Below are positions 1-8,192 of a stretch of 64,000 nt of DNA, one piece after another (position 1 is the first letter of the stretch; the number at the start of each line of letters is the position of its first letter). The notes below the pieces were generated by a model. That model was not told the origin of the DNA. It did no database searches and was given only the letters and a program-made list of their open reading frames with translations. Origin of the DNA: PFJX01 sp964393825. Its GTDB lineage: Bacteria > Pseudomonadota > Gammaproteobacteria > Burkholderiales > Thiobacillaceae. The position numbers were made by a program, and so were the translations under genes. The stretch is from assembly GCA_964393825.1 (NCBI GenBank), contig CAYMUY010000023.1:1-64000 (forward strand), written 5' to 3'.

Positions 1-45
1 ACGGTGGGACTTGCACCCACAAGAGTGCGCCCATGCTGGGCGCAC
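1..45 (-). mobile_element. Group II intron, 5' end (partial, runs off left edge)
   Basis: Read on the minus strand, position 45 begins GTGCGCCC-AGCAT-GGGCGCAC, a perfect 8-bp hairpin. A short TCTT linker follows, then GTGGG-TGCAA-GTCCCAC. A GTGCG/GTGYG start followed by this pair of small helices is the usual 5' end (start of domain I) of bacterial group II introns, and from memory it most resembles class C introns such as the Oceanobacillus intron. The boundary lies a few bases past the T-tract of the adhesin terminator, which is the known insertion preference of class C introns. The rest, including any reverse transcriptase, is outside the window. No coding frame ends here. Confidence 0.68.
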
Positions 46-50
46 CAAAC

Positions 51-79
51 AAAAAAGCCGCCCGAAGGCGGCTTTTTCG
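51..79 (-). terminator. Rho-independent terminator of the adhesin gene
   Basis: The 11-bp stem AAAAAGCCGCC / GGCGGCTTTTT encloses a CGAA tetraloop. On the minus strand it is followed by a T-tract (TTTTTTGTTT). It lies 19 bp beyond the adhesin stop codon. Confidence 0.9.
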
Positions 80-95
80 TTGCAGCGACTTGCGC

Positions 96-3000
96 TTACC
101 AGCTCCAGCCCGCGCCCACGTTGTAGGTGGTCTGACCCGAGGAATGACCCAGACCCGCGGTGACCTGCATGTTCTGGTTGATGATGCCACGGTAACCGAC
201 GGCAATCGCATCGTTGCTCAGGAAGTGACCATAGCCGACACCAACGCTATGGCTCTTGCCGGGCATCGGCGCCGGGATGGCGGACAGAGCGGACACGGCG
301 GCGACACCGGCGTAGGCCTTCTTCAACTGTTGCCAGTTGACGGCGTCGTAATTGCTCGTGCCGTCCGCCACACCATGGACCTGGACCGGGGCACCGGTAC
401 CATTCTGGGCAAAGGTGGCGCCATTCTGGTTCAGCGTCATGTTGCTACCCGGCGTCGCACCGCCGGTAGACCCACCGGTCAGAACCGCGCTGGTGTTGTC
501 CGTGACTACCAGGCCACCGTTGGTGGCGGTCGTCATGCTGGCCACGCCGGCATCAAGCGAAACGGTGGAGGCCGTCGCTGCGGAACCACCGGTCAGGCGG
601 GTGGTGCTGGCCGTGGTGCGGTTCACGTCCAGGCCACGGGTACCCGTCGCCGCGCTGGAGACCACCGTCACGGAACTGGTATTGGTGACGTTTGCGGAAA
701 GGCCGGCGCTCTGGCTGTTCAGATAGGTGACGCTGTTGCCATTCAGGGTCGCGGTCGCGGTATTGCCGCCCACCGTGCCGGTCATCAGGACGCCGTTGGC
801 GGTGCCGGTACCTGCGATGCTGACACCGGTGGTGCCGCCGGTACCGATCATGCTGGCGCCGTTGATGGTGCCCGTGCCCTGCAGCAGGGTACCGGAAGTG
901 GAACCGTTGCCATTGACCTCGAGGCGCTGCGTACCGGCCACGACCTGGTTGTTGCCGGAAGTGGCGGTGATCAGGTTCGACACGTTGCCGGCACCGGCGT
1001 TGCCGGTGATCTGGTTCGCGCCCACATCGGCGTTGATGACGTTATTGCCGGTGTTGGTGTCGATCAGGTTGCCGGTCTGGCCCTGGATGGTGTTGCTGCC
1101 GGTGGTCGCCGTCATGCTGTTGTTGAGCGCAGTCAGGGTATTGACGCCGCCCGCACCCGTGGCAGTCAGGACGTTGCCACCCGTAGTGGCGACCATGCTG
1201 TTGCCGGTGCCGCCGGTCAGCTGATTCTTCTGGGTGGCGGTGAGGACGTTGTTGGTGCCCGCGGTCAGGGTGTTGCTGGTCCCTGCCGTCATCGAGTTTG
1301 CACCCGCAGTCGCGGTGATGACGTTGTTGCCGCTCGCGGTGGTCATGCTGTTGTTGCCGCTGGTGGCGGAAATGGCGTTGCCACCGGTGGTCGCGGTCAT
1401 GGCGTTGGACACACCGGTCATGGTGTTGACCGAGGAGCCGGCATTGCCGATGGTGTTGACCGAGCCCGCCGTCGCGACACCGATGTTGTTGGCCGGGCCG
1501 ACCAGGTTGTTGGACACGGCTGCGGTCAGGGTGTTCGAAGTACCCGCGTTGATCAGGTTGCTGCCCAGCGTCGCGGTCACCGTGTTGTTGCCGGTGCTGG
1601 CGGTCACCGAGTTGGCGATGCCATTCACTGCATTGGTCGAGGTCGCGAGGTTACCAATGTTGTTGTTGGTGTTCGCAGCCGTCGTGCCGATGTTGTTGGT
1701 GATCGCGACCAAGTCGTTGGAACCAGTCGTCGCGATGATGCTGTTGCCCGTGCCACCGGTGATGGTGTTGGTGGTGCCTGCCGTGATGGCGTTGCTGGTT
1801 GCCGCGCCGATCGTGTTGCCACCCACCGTGGCCGTCATGGCATTGGTACCGCCGGTGATGGTGTTGGCCCCGGTCGCGGTGATGTTGTTGGCACTGCCCT
1901 GCACCGTGTTGACCGTATTGCCCGCTTCACCGATCGTGACCGCGCTGGTCGTGGTCGTGGCATTGGTCGTCGCAACGAAGAGCGTCTTGGCTGCGCCGCC
2001 GCCGGAACCGGACACGGTAAGTGTCGTGCCACCCGCGTCCCCGTCGGCCAGGGTCAGCACGGAGGAATTGGTGCCACCGGACAGGACGGAACTGCTGCCG
2101 TTGACCGACAACCCGTGGCTGTCACCCGTCGCGTCCACATACTGAACAGTCGCCTGTGCGCCAGTGGTGGTAATGATCGAGCGGCTGTTACCAGCTGCCG
2201 CGCTTTGGATGGTATTCGTACCGGTCACTGTGTTGGTCGTGCCAGTCACGGTGTTGGCGACGCCGTTGATGGCGGTGCCGCCAGCGGTGGCCACATAGCT
2301 GCCGCCGCCGGTCACCGACATGGTGTTGGAGGTCGTGGCCGTGTTGGTGTTGGTATCGCCCGTCACCGCCGTACCGCCTGCCGCCACGGTCACGCTGCCG
2401 CCACCGGTCATGCTCATGACCGCGTTGGTGGTACCGGTGCTGAGGGTGCCGCCACCGGTGGTGGTGATGGTGTTGGAAGTGGTGCCGGTCAGGGTGTTGG
2501 TAGCGCCGGTCATCAAGTTGGCGGAAGTGCCAGCGTTACCGATGGTGTTCGCAGAACCGGCCTGGGTCGTGCCGATGGTATTGGTCAGGCCATTCAGGCT
2601 GGCGTTGTCGCTGGCGGTCAGGGTGTTGTTGATCTGGGTGGCCCCGGTCACGGTCAGCATGCCGCCAACAGTGGTTGCGCCGCCGCCGGTGGCGATGTCG
2701 GTCGCGCCCACGGAACTCAGGGTACCGCCAACAGTGGTATTTCCGGTGATGCCAGCGTTGCCGCCAATGGTGGCGTCACCAGTCGTGGTGACGCTGGTGC
2801 CGCCCATGTCGCCGGTTGCGGCATTCAGGGTGATGTTGGCGCCGACGGTAGTGTTGCCGGTCACGCCCAGGGTGCCGCCGACAGTCGCGTTGTTGGTCAC
2901 GGCGGCGGAATCGAGGGTGGCCAGGCCGGTGGTGCTGAGGGTATTGGTGCCGACGTTGCCGCTGTTGGTGATGTCACCCGTATTGCCGATGCCATTGGTG

Positions 3001-3602
3001 GTCGTCGCGCCACCCACGCTGAGGGTGGTGGTCACGGAGGCGGAGTTCAGGGTAGCCAGGCCCGTGGTGGACAGGGTGGCGGAGCCAACGTTGCCGCTGG
3101 CGGTGATGTCGGTCGCGCCGGTAATCGCACCGGCGTTGGTGATGCCACCGGCGTTATTGTCGATGCCGCCGGTGATGTTGGCGCCGCCGGCCTGGACGGT
3201 CAGGATGCCGCTGGAGGTCAACGTGCCGCCAGAGATATTACCCGTAGCAGTAACATTACCCGCGCCGACACCTTGACCCATCGAGACGCTGGCACCGGGG
3301 GAGGCAATGATCATCCCCGTCTGGTCGATCGTCACGCTCTGGCCCGCGCCATCGTCGATGTTGAAGAGGCCATCGGATACGGTTGTTGTTCCCATCAGAA
3401 CAGTACCGCTCGCGCCCAGATCCAAGGTGCTGCCTGCGGTAAAGCTGGGGCTGGCAATCGTGACCACATCGTTATTGAGCACTTCACCAGCACCACCGGT
3501 ACCGCCGGTGATCGCGCCGCTGACATCGGCCATTGCGCCGCTTGCGCACATCGCGGAAACCGCGGCCACGAGCATCTTCATCTTGAATTGCTTGCTGTTC
3601 AT
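96..3602 (-). CDS. Trimeric autotransporter adhesin (YadA-like anchor, repeat-rich passenger)
   Basis: A 1168-residue secreted surface protein, probably a type Vc (trimeric) autotransporter adhesin. The chosen ATG at 3602 is preceded by a strong GGAGG and starts a Sec signal peptide (MNSKQFKMKMLVAAVSAMC, ending near ASGAMA). The passenger is extremely rich in Gly, Thr, Asn, Ala and Ser. It consists of degenerate short repeats of the form N-x-[IML]-T-A-x-[TS]-G-x-N, especially dense in its middle third. The C-terminal ~90 residues carry a neck-like motif (GVADGTSNYDAVNWQQL) and four amphipathic beta strands ending GWSW, matching the YadA membrane anchor. Almost no charged residues occur in the passenger. 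The reading frame extends upstream to 3845 but lacks any sign of translation there. The ligand is unknown. Role in attachment or aggregation is inferred from the family. Confidence 0.88.
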   Translation of the reverse strand: MNSKQFKMKMLVAAVSAMCASGAMADVSGAITGGTGGAGEVLNNDVVTIASPSFTAGSTLDLGASGTVLMGTTTVSDGLFNIDDGAGQSVTIDQTGMIIASPGASVSMGQGVGAGNVTATGNISGGTLTSSGILTVQAGGANITGGIDNNAGGITNAGAITGATDITASGNVGSATLSTTGLATLNSASVTTTLSVGGATTTNGIGNTGDITNSGNVGTNTLSTTGLATLDSAAVTNNATVGGTLGVTGNTTVGANITLNAATGDMGGTSVTTTGDATIGGNAGITGNTTVGGTLSSVGATDIATGGGATTVGGMLTVTGATQINNTLTASDNASLNGLTNTIGTTQAGSANTIGNAGTSANLMTGATNTLTGTTSNTITTTGGGTLSTGTTNAVMSMTGGGSVTVAAGGTAVTGDTNTNTATTSNTMSVTGGGSYVATAGGTAINGVANTVTGTTNTVTGTNTIQSAAAGNSRSIITTTGAQATVQYVDATGDSHGLSVNGSSSVLSGGTNSSVLTLADGDAGGTTLTVSGSGGGAAKTLFVATTNATTTTSAVTIGEAGNTVNTVQGSANNITATGANTITGGTNAMTATVGGNTIGAATSNAITAGTTNTITGGTGNSIIATTGSNDLVAITNNIGTTAANTNNNIGNLATSTNAVNGIANSVTASTGNNTVTATLGSNLINAGTSNTLTAAVSNNLVGPANNIGVATAGSVNTIGNAGSSVNTMTGVSNAMTATTGGNAISATSGNNSMTTASGNNVITATAGANSMTAGTSNTLTAGTNNVLTATQKNQLTGGTGNSMVATTGGNVLTATGAGGVNTLTALNNSMTATTGSNTIQGQTGNLIDTNTGNNVINADVGANQITGNAGAGNVSNLITATSGNNQVVAGTQRLEVNGNGSTSGTLLQGTGTINGASMIGTGGTTGVSIAGTGTANGVLMTGTVGGNTATATLNGNSVTYLNSQSAGLSANVTNTSSVTVVSSAATGTRGLDVNRTTASTTRLTGGSAATASTVSLDAGVASMTTATNGGLVVTDNTSAVLTGGSTGGATPGSNMTLNQNGATFAQNGTGAPVQVHGVADGTSNYDAVNWQQLKKAYAGVAAVSALSAIPAPMPGKSHSVGVGYGHFLSNDAIAVGYRGIINQNMQVTAGLGHSSGQTTYNVGAGWSW

Positions 3603-3931
3603 CAGACTAAACCTCCAAAAAGATGGAACACCATTTGCACCGTGCATCTTCGCCGACCAGTGCATCACGACGGGCCAAGAGTACGAAAAAAACCGGGCAA
3701 CGACACCGCGCCCCGGTTGGAGCGCCGCGAAAACTCCCCGCGAATGTACTACATGCTTTTTGCTATTGGAACCTGAGCATGGCCGATATTTCGGCATACA
3801 CCGGGGGCGGACCGACGAAATCCCGTTGGCGCGCAGCGAGGCCATGGCAAGATGCCAAGCCCGGCCATGATAACTCTGTGGGGGAGGAAGAGGATGGCAT
3901 GCGGGCGATCAGCCGCATGGCCTCAGGTATC
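3603..3931. other. Intergenic region between adhesin and tRNA-Ser
   Basis: A 329-bp gap. It holds the adhesin ribosome-binding site (GGAGG on the minus strand, about 3611-3615) and presumably its promoter. A weak minus-strand candidate is TTCCAA, 17 bp, TACATT around 3740-3775. No convincing gene, RNA or repeat was seen. Confidence 0.5.
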
Positions 3932-4024
3932 TGGCGGAGACGCAGGGATTCGAACCCTGGATCCAGTTTTTGACCGGATGCACCCTTAGCAGGGGTGTGC
4001 CTTCGACCACTCGGCCACGTCTCC
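3932..4024 (-). tRNA. tRNA-Ser (anticodon GCT)
   Basis: The acceptor stem GGAGACG / CGTCTCC closes the gene. The anticodon loop reads CTGCTAA inside the CACCC...GGGTG stem, giving anticodon GCT. A long variable arm (CATCCGGTC...) as expected for a class II serine tRNA is present, followed by a T-arm with GGTTCGAATCC. CCA is encoded at 3934-3932. The gene is transcribed leftward, towards the adhesin. Confidence 0.95.
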
Positions 4025-4153
4025 AGACTTGTTTCGGCCTCGGCCGAAAAAGCCGGGCAAGGATACCCGCACGAGCCCTTCAGGGCAACGGCGGCAGAGC
4101 AGAAATTTGAGAAAAAACCCGCTTGCAATACCACCAAGGTCATGATCCCGAAA

Positions 4154-4217
4154 CCGCAACTGACCGCCACACAGCGGTTGTATCGCCTCACGGCGGCTGT
4201 GTGGCGGTCAACTGCGG
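4154..4217. repeat. Imperfect inverted repeat, 22-bp arms
   Basis: The arms 4154-4175 and 4196-4217 pair with two mismatches (core TGACCGCCACACAGC / GCTGTGTGGCGGTCA) around a 20-base loop. The right arm overlaps the last codons of the MEKHLA gene. It may serve as its transcription terminator, but there is no T-tract on either strand, so a palindromic repeat element is equally possible. Confidence 0.6.
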
Positions 4218-4708
4218 CTTCCGGGGTGTTCCGCATCAGCGAGATCCGTCCATCGAGAAAACATCGCGGCCTGGCCCTGCAAGCCGCCGTCCGGGCCGGA
4301 AAGATTCCACACCGTCGCCTGCTCGATCAGGAAGCGTCGCCCGCTCCTGGCGATGCGGATGCCACGGTAATCGTCGACATACCCGCGCTGCGCGACTTGC
4401 GCCAGCAACAGCGCGCGCGCCTCCCTTGCAATGGGTTCCGCGGAATACCGCGATGGCATCCCGACGAGTTCCCGCCAGGGCATCTCGAAGCGGCTCTGAG
4501 CGGCCAGGTTGGCGTAAGTGAAGCGGGGGTCGGGCGCATTGTCGTGCGAGAGCAGGACAAAGGGCGCGTGATAGAGCGCCTCCGCTGCCGCGCGTGCGGA
4601 CAGGCCGACCGCCACCAGATCATTGCCGGTCAGCACGCGGTAACTGCGGATCAGCAGTGCCGCGTGCGGGAGTAGATAGTCGTTATCGGGGTCGGGTTCG
4701 GACAACAT
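4208..4708 (-). CDS. MEKHLA domain-containing protein
   Basis: A 166-residue cytosolic protein spanning a MEKHLA domain (PAS-like fold), recognised by the order LIxSYxxLTG...LYHAPFVLLSHD...FTYANLAAQSRFE...WRELVGMPSRYSAEP. In this family the Phe-x-Tyr-x-Asn and Trp-x-x-x-x-Gly-x-x-Ser patterns are the signature. In plants the domain caps HD-ZIP III factors; in bacteria it occurs alone and its ligand is not established. The gene stands alone between tRNA-Ser and lysC, with no operon partner. Its 3' end overlaps an inverted repeat. A role in redox or small-molecule sensing would only be inference from the PAS resemblance. Confidence 0.8.
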   Translation of the reverse strand: MLSEPDPDNDYLLPHAALLIRSYRVLTGNDLVAVGLSARAAAEALYHAPFVLLSHDNAPDPRFTYANLAAQSRFEMPWRELVGMPSRYSAEPIAREARALLLAQVAQRGYVDDYRGIRIARSGRRFLIEQATVWNLSGPDGGLQGQAAMFSRWTDLADAEHPGSRS

Positions 4709-4771
4709 GAGTCACTTTGGGCGCCGGGTGACACGGCTTGGATGCCCTGTCTCGCAGATGACGCGTCACCA

Positions 4772-4803
4772 GAAAGAAAAAACGCCGGCAGCAAGCCGGC
4801 GTT
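4772..4803 (-). terminator. Rho-independent terminator of lysC
   Basis: The 9-bp stem AACGCCGGC / GCCGGCGTT has an AGCAA loop. It is followed on the minus strand by TTTTTTCTTTCT. It lies 34 bp past the lysC stop. Confidence 0.9.
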
Positions 4804-4836
4804 ACGGAGGGGCAGACCGCCGTCCCGGCAGGGGGA

Positions 4837-6063
4837 TCAAACCGGCGCCTTGTCCAGTTCGAATGCCTGATGCAGGGCACGCACGGCGAGTTCCATATAT
4901 TTATCTTCCACGACCACGGAAATCTTGATTTCCGAGGTGGAGATCATCTGCAGGTTGATGTTCTCGGCCGCCAGCGCGCGGAACATCTTGCTGGCGACGC
5001 CGGCGTGGGTGCGCATGCCGACACCGACCATGGACACCTTGGCGATCTTGTCGTCGCCGACAACCTCATGCGCGCCGATTTCGTCCTTGACCTGGTTGAG
5101 CACATCCATCGCCCGCTTGAACTCGCCGCGATGGACGGTGAAGGTGAAATCGGTGGTGTTATTGGCGCCGACGTTCTGCACGATCATGTCGACGTCGATG
5201 TTGGCGTCGGCCACGGAGCCGAGGATGAGGGCAGCGATGCCAGGCTTGTCGGGCACGCCCAGGACGGTGAGTTTGGCTTCATCGCGGTTGAAGGCGATGC
5301 CGGAAATGATGGGTTCTTCCATGCTGTCATCCTCGAAGGTAATCAAGGTGCCCTCACCATCTTCCTGGAAGCTGGAGAGCACGCGCAGTTTCACTTTGTA
5401 TTTGCCGGCGAATTCCACCGAGCGGATTTGCAGCACTTTGGAGCCGAGACTGGCGAGTTCCAGCATTTCCTCGAAAGTGATGGTATCCAGCTTGCGGGCT
5501 TCCGGGACGATGCGCGGGTCGGTGGTGTAGACGCCGTCGACATCGGTGTAGATCTGGCACTCGTCGGCTTTCAGCGCCGCCGCCAGGGCCACGCCGGTGG
5601 TATCGGAGCCGCCGCGACCGAGGGTGGTGATATTGCCGTTCTCGTCCACGCCCTGAAAACCGGCCACCACGACGACATGGCCGCGATCGAGATCGGCGCG
5701 CATACGCGCTTCGTCGATGGAAAGAATGCGCGCCTTGGTATAAGCGTCGTCGGTCACGATACGCACCTGAGAGCCGGTGTAACTCCTGGCCTTCAGCCCA
5801 AGGTCTTTCAAGGCCATGGCCAGCAGCGCGATGGTGACCTGTTCGCCGGTGGAGACCAGGACATCCATTTCACGCGGATCCGGCTCTTTCTGTATCTGCT
5901 TGGCCAGGGCAATGAGGCGATTGGTCTCGCCGGACATGGCGGAGAGCACCACCACGACCTGATGCCCGAGCATCTTGAACTTGGCGACACGCTCCGCGAC
6001 GTTGCGAATGCGCTCGATGGAGCCCACCGAGGTACCGCCGTATTTCTGGACAATTAGCGCCAT
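4837..6063 (-). CDS. lysC: Aspartate kinase (aspartokinase)
   Basis: A 408-residue enzyme that phosphorylates L-aspartate, the first step towards lysine, threonine, methionine and diaminopimelate. The N-terminal kinase domain begins MALIVQKYGGTSVGS, the classic nucleotide/aspartate signature. It also has the GFQGVDENGNITTLGRGGSD motif, in which GRGGSDT binds substrate. Two ACT domains follow (LTVLGVPDKPGIA and KVSMVGVGMRTHAGVA), which normally mediate lysine/threonine feedback control. The ATG at 6063 matches the family start; the frame is open further upstream but only because of the inverted-repeat region. Length agrees with the monofunctional class (about 400-410). It is followed by its own terminator, so it is probably monocistronic. 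Confidence 0.97.
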   Translation of the reverse strand: MALIVQKYGGTSVGSIERIRNVAERVAKFKMLGHQVVVVLSAMSGETNRLIALAKQIQKEPDPREMDVLVSTGEQVTIALLAMALKDLGLKARSYTGSQVRIVTDDAYTKARILSIDEARMRADLDRGHVVVVAGFQGVDENGNITTLGRGGSDTTGVALAAALKADECQIYTDVDGVYTTDPRIVPEARKLDTITFEEMLELASLGSKVLQIRSVEFAGKYKVKLRVLSSFQEDGEGTLITFEDDSMEEPIISGIAFNRDEAKLTVLGVPDKPGIAALILGSVADANIDVDMIVQNVGANNTTDFTFTVHRGEFKRAMDVLNQVKDEIGAHEVVGDDKIAKVSMVGVGMRTHAGVASKMFRALAAENINLQMISTSEIKISVVVEDKYMELAVRALHQAFELDKAPV

Positions 6064-6134
6064 GATTGAGGGATTTGCACGAAAAGCAGGCATTCTACAG
6101 GAGCGCGCAAAAGCTTCGCCATATTGCCAGACAA

Positions 6135-6272
6135 CCTGTCGGGTTTGATTCGCCATGCGCGCCGGGCCGCCGCGTTGCGGCGCTTGGCAAGTGAATGGCC
6201 ATTGCCGGCGCGGCAAGCCTTGCATCCATCGCTTTCTGGACGCAACGCGCATGGCGAATCAAACCCGACAGG
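6135..6272. repeat. 27-bp perfect inverted repeat flanking an 84-bp structured spacer
   Basis: The arm at 6135-6161 (CCTGTCGGGTTTGATTCGCC...) is the exact reverse complement of 6246-6272. The 84-base spacer itself contains smaller palindromes (CCGCCGCGTTGCGGC, GGCAAGTGAATGGCCATTGCC). The unit sits in the divergent region between lysC and the BAX inhibitor-1 gene. It has the look of a small non-autonomous palindromic element or of a multi-branched RNA. No coding frame or known riboswitch motif was recognised. Confidence 0.85.
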
Positions 6273-6343
6273 CTCTAACCATTGAAACTCTTCACCTCCG
6301 CCCTTAGTCTTATCCCCGTTCTCAACCCTGTGGAGATTCCACG

Positions 6344-7039
6344 ATGCAAACCCGATTCGACAATGTCGTGCGTATGGACGGCACGATCGCCGTCGAGCAG
6401 ACCAACAAGGTACTGCGCAACACCTACATGATGCTGGGCCTGACCATGATCCCGACGGTGATCGGGGCGTTCTTCGGCATGAGCCTGGATTTCGCCTTCG
6501 CCGCGCCCCATCCGTTCATGTTCGCCATCGGCATGATGGCGGTGATGATGGGGCTGTTCTATGGCATCAACGCCAACCGCGACAGCGGCATGGGCGTGGT
6601 TCTGCTGCTGCTGCTCACCGGCTTCATGGGCGTAATGCTGGGCCCGATCCTGCAAGTGGCGCTGCATCTGCGTAATGGTGGGGAAATCATCGGCCTGGCG
6701 GCGGGTGGTACCGGCGCGATTTTTCTGACCCTGGCCGGCATCGCCACCACCACCAAGAAGGATTTCAGCTTCCTGGGCAAATTCCTGATGGTGGGCATCG
6801 TCCTGCTGATCCTGGCCAGCCTGGCGAACCTCTTCTTCCAGATTCCGGCGCTGGCGCTGACCTTGTCGGCCGTCGCCGTCCTGCTGTTCTCCGGCTTCCT
6901 GCTCTATGACGTGAGCCGCGTGGTCAACGGCGGCGAGACCAATTACGTGATGGCAACCCTGGCCATCTATCTGGACATCTACAACATCTTCGTCAACCTG
7001 CTGCAATTGCTGATGGCCTTCATGGGCGAACGCGATTGA
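6344..7039 (+). CDS. BAX inhibitor-1 / YccA family membrane protein
   Basis: A 231-residue inner-membrane protein with seven predicted hydrophobic segments. A short cytosolic N-terminus (MQTRFDNVVRMDGT) is followed by the family pattern LRNTYMMLGLTMIP at the first segment. The last segments contain FSGFLLYDVSRVVNGGETNYVMATLAIYLDIYNIFVNLLQLL. The Asp pair in LLYDVS and YLDIYN corresponds to the diaspartyl pH/Ca2+ sensor described for bacterial TMBIM homologues such as YetJ. E. coli YccA modulates FtsH; a calcium-leak role is known for YetJ. The gene is monocistronic with its own terminator and a modest GGAG ribosome site. Confidence 0.92.
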   Translation: MQTRFDNVVRMDGTIAVEQTNKVLRNTYMMLGLTMIPTVIGAFFGMSLDFAFAAPHPFMFAIGMMAVMMGLFYGINANRDSGMGVVLLLLLTGFMGVMLGPILQVALHLRNGGEIIGLAAGGTGAIFLTLAGIATTTKKDFSFLGKFLMVGIVLLILASLANLFFQIPALALTLSAVAVLLFSGFLLYDVSRVVNGGETNYVMATLAIYLDIYNIFVNLLQLLMAFMGERD

Positions 7040-7052
7040 GCTTGAACGCAAG

Positions 7053-7080
7053 AAAAAAGGCGGCCGCGGCCGCCTTTTTT
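7053..7080. terminator. Rho-independent terminator (perfect 28-bp palindrome)
   Basis: AAAAAAGGCGGCC followed by GC and GGCCGCCTTTTTT forms a completely self-complementary 28-bp palindrome right after the BAX inhibitor-1 gene. It has T-tracts on both strands, although only plus-strand transcription from that gene needs it. Confidence 0.92.
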
Positions 7081-7195
7081 CATTGCATCGGCAGCGTCAC
7101 CCCAAACAAGTGAACATCGGCACCGAGTTGCAAAGCGTGCCCGATTGGATTATTCAATCGTGTCTCCCGACCGCTCTCTCCCCGAGTCTTCCTCC

Positions 7196-8116
7196 ATGCC
7201 CCGATACGCCCCCCGTTCGTGTTCAACCTTTCAACTGCGTTGCTTGAGGCATCTGGCGATTACGTTACTCGCCCTGACCGCCCTCCCCGCCGGCGCGGAC
7301 ACTTACGTCAATCATGCCGGGATGCGTTTCGTCGACATTCCCGCCGGAAAATTCCTGATGGGCTCATGCAAACTGCCCGATGACCTCCGTGCGGAAAACA
7401 AAAAACGCAGGTTCCTCGGGCTCAAGCCGCATGCCCCGGACTGCAGCAACCCCGATGCGAATGCGCTGGACAACGAGATCCCGCAACACACGGTCGATCT
7501 GCCGGCGTTCCAGATGGGCGTCACGGAAGTCACGTTGGGTCAGTACAAGAAATTCATCGCCGCCAGCGGCCGCCTGGGCCTGCTCAACGACAAGTTCATG
7601 CAGGCCAATGCACACGGCGACGATGCACCGGTGGTCTGGGTGAACTGGAAGGATGCCCAGGCTTTCATCAACTGGCTCAACCAGAGCAAGCCGGCCAGCG
7701 ACAGGGGTAGCTACCGACTGCCGAGCGAGGCCGAATGGGAATACGCCTGCCGCGCCGGGGGCTATCACGACTATTGCGGCAGCAACGATGCCAAGGCGGT
7801 AGCCTGGTATTACGAAAACGGCGGCTGGCACCCGCAACCGGTCGCCCACAAGCAGCCCAACGCCTTCGGCTTGTACGACATGAGCGGCAACGCGGACGAG
7901 TGGGTGCAGGACTGCTACCACAATACTTATGATGGCGCGCCCGGCGACGGCAGCGCCTGGACCAGTGGCTGTACCAGCCCGGGCCATGTGTTGCGCGGCA
8001 ACTCCTGGAAACAATACGAAGCCCGCTATACCCGCGCGGCGCACCGGCTCGAAGGCCGGCCCAACCTCATCAACAGAATGGTCGGCTTCCGGGTGGCCAG
8101 GACACTCAAACCCTGA
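7196..8116 (+). CDS. Secreted SUMF1/formylglycine-generating-enzyme-fold protein
   Basis: A 306-residue protein with a basic N-terminus and hydrophobic signal segment (HLAITLLALTALPAGADT), so probably periplasmic. The rest is one SUMF1/FGE-sulfatase-modifying fold: MRFVDIPAGKFLMGS, PQHTVDLPAFQMGVTEVTLGQY, VNWKDAQAFINWLN, YRLPSEAEWEYACRAG, NAFGLYDMSGNADEWVQDCY, and VLRGNSWKQYEARYTRAAHR. The final block lacks the paired active-site cysteines of true formylglycine-generating enzymes (YTRAAHR replaces the CR...C region). Sulfatase activation is therefore unlikely. Several Cys pairs could be structural disulfides. The ATG at 7196 was chosen because it places the signal peptide correctly; an in-frame ATG at 7145 is the alternative. 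No sulfatase gene is nearby. Confidence 0.85.
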   Translation: MPRYAPRSCSTFQLRCLRHLAITLLALTALPAGADTYVNHAGMRFVDIPAGKFLMGSCKLPDDLRAENKKRRFLGLKPHAPDCSNPDANALDNEIPQHTVDLPAFQMGVTEVTLGQYKKFIAASGRLGLLNDKFMQANAHGDDAPVVWVNWKDAQAFINWLNQSKPASDRGSYRLPSEAEWEYACRAGGYHDYCGSNDAKAVAWYYENGGWHPQPVAHKQPNAFGLYDMSGNADEWVQDCYHNTYDGAPGDGSAWTSGCTSPGHVLRGNSWKQYEARYTRAAHRLEGRPNLINRMVGFRVARTLKP

Positions 8117-8147
8117 GCCCGCGCGCGAATCCCGGCCTGAGAAACAG

Positions 8148-8172
8148 AAAAGGCGGGAACCTCCCGCCTTTT
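8148..8172. terminator. Bidirectional Rho-independent terminator
   Basis: The 11-bp stem AAAAGGCGGGA / TCCCGCCTTTT with an ACC loop lies between the convergent SUMF1-fold gene and the DP-repeat gene. T-runs are present on both strands. Confidence 0.85.
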
Positions 8173-8192
8173 CCATGACGTGACCCAGCCGG

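Noticed and set aside
96..3602. CRISPR-like short repeats
   Set aside because: The repetition is protein-level degenerate coding repetition in one open frame, without constant repeats or spacers.
33..3776. 1247-residue open frame opposite the adhesin gene
   Set aside because: It is antisense to the Gly/Thr/Asn-rich repeats, has His/Arg/Gly-rich low-complexity content, no start signal and no recognisable domain. The opposite strand has a signal peptide, strong Shine-Dalgarno, membrane anchor and terminator.
4870..6057. Long plus-strand frame opposite lysC
   Set aside because: A shadow of lysC caused by high third-position GC; lysC is unmistakable.
6064..6343. Lysine riboswitch upstream of lysC
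   Set aside because: The long inverted repeat does not show the conserved L-box helices and junction sequences; lysine riboswitches are also unusual in Betaproteobacteria.
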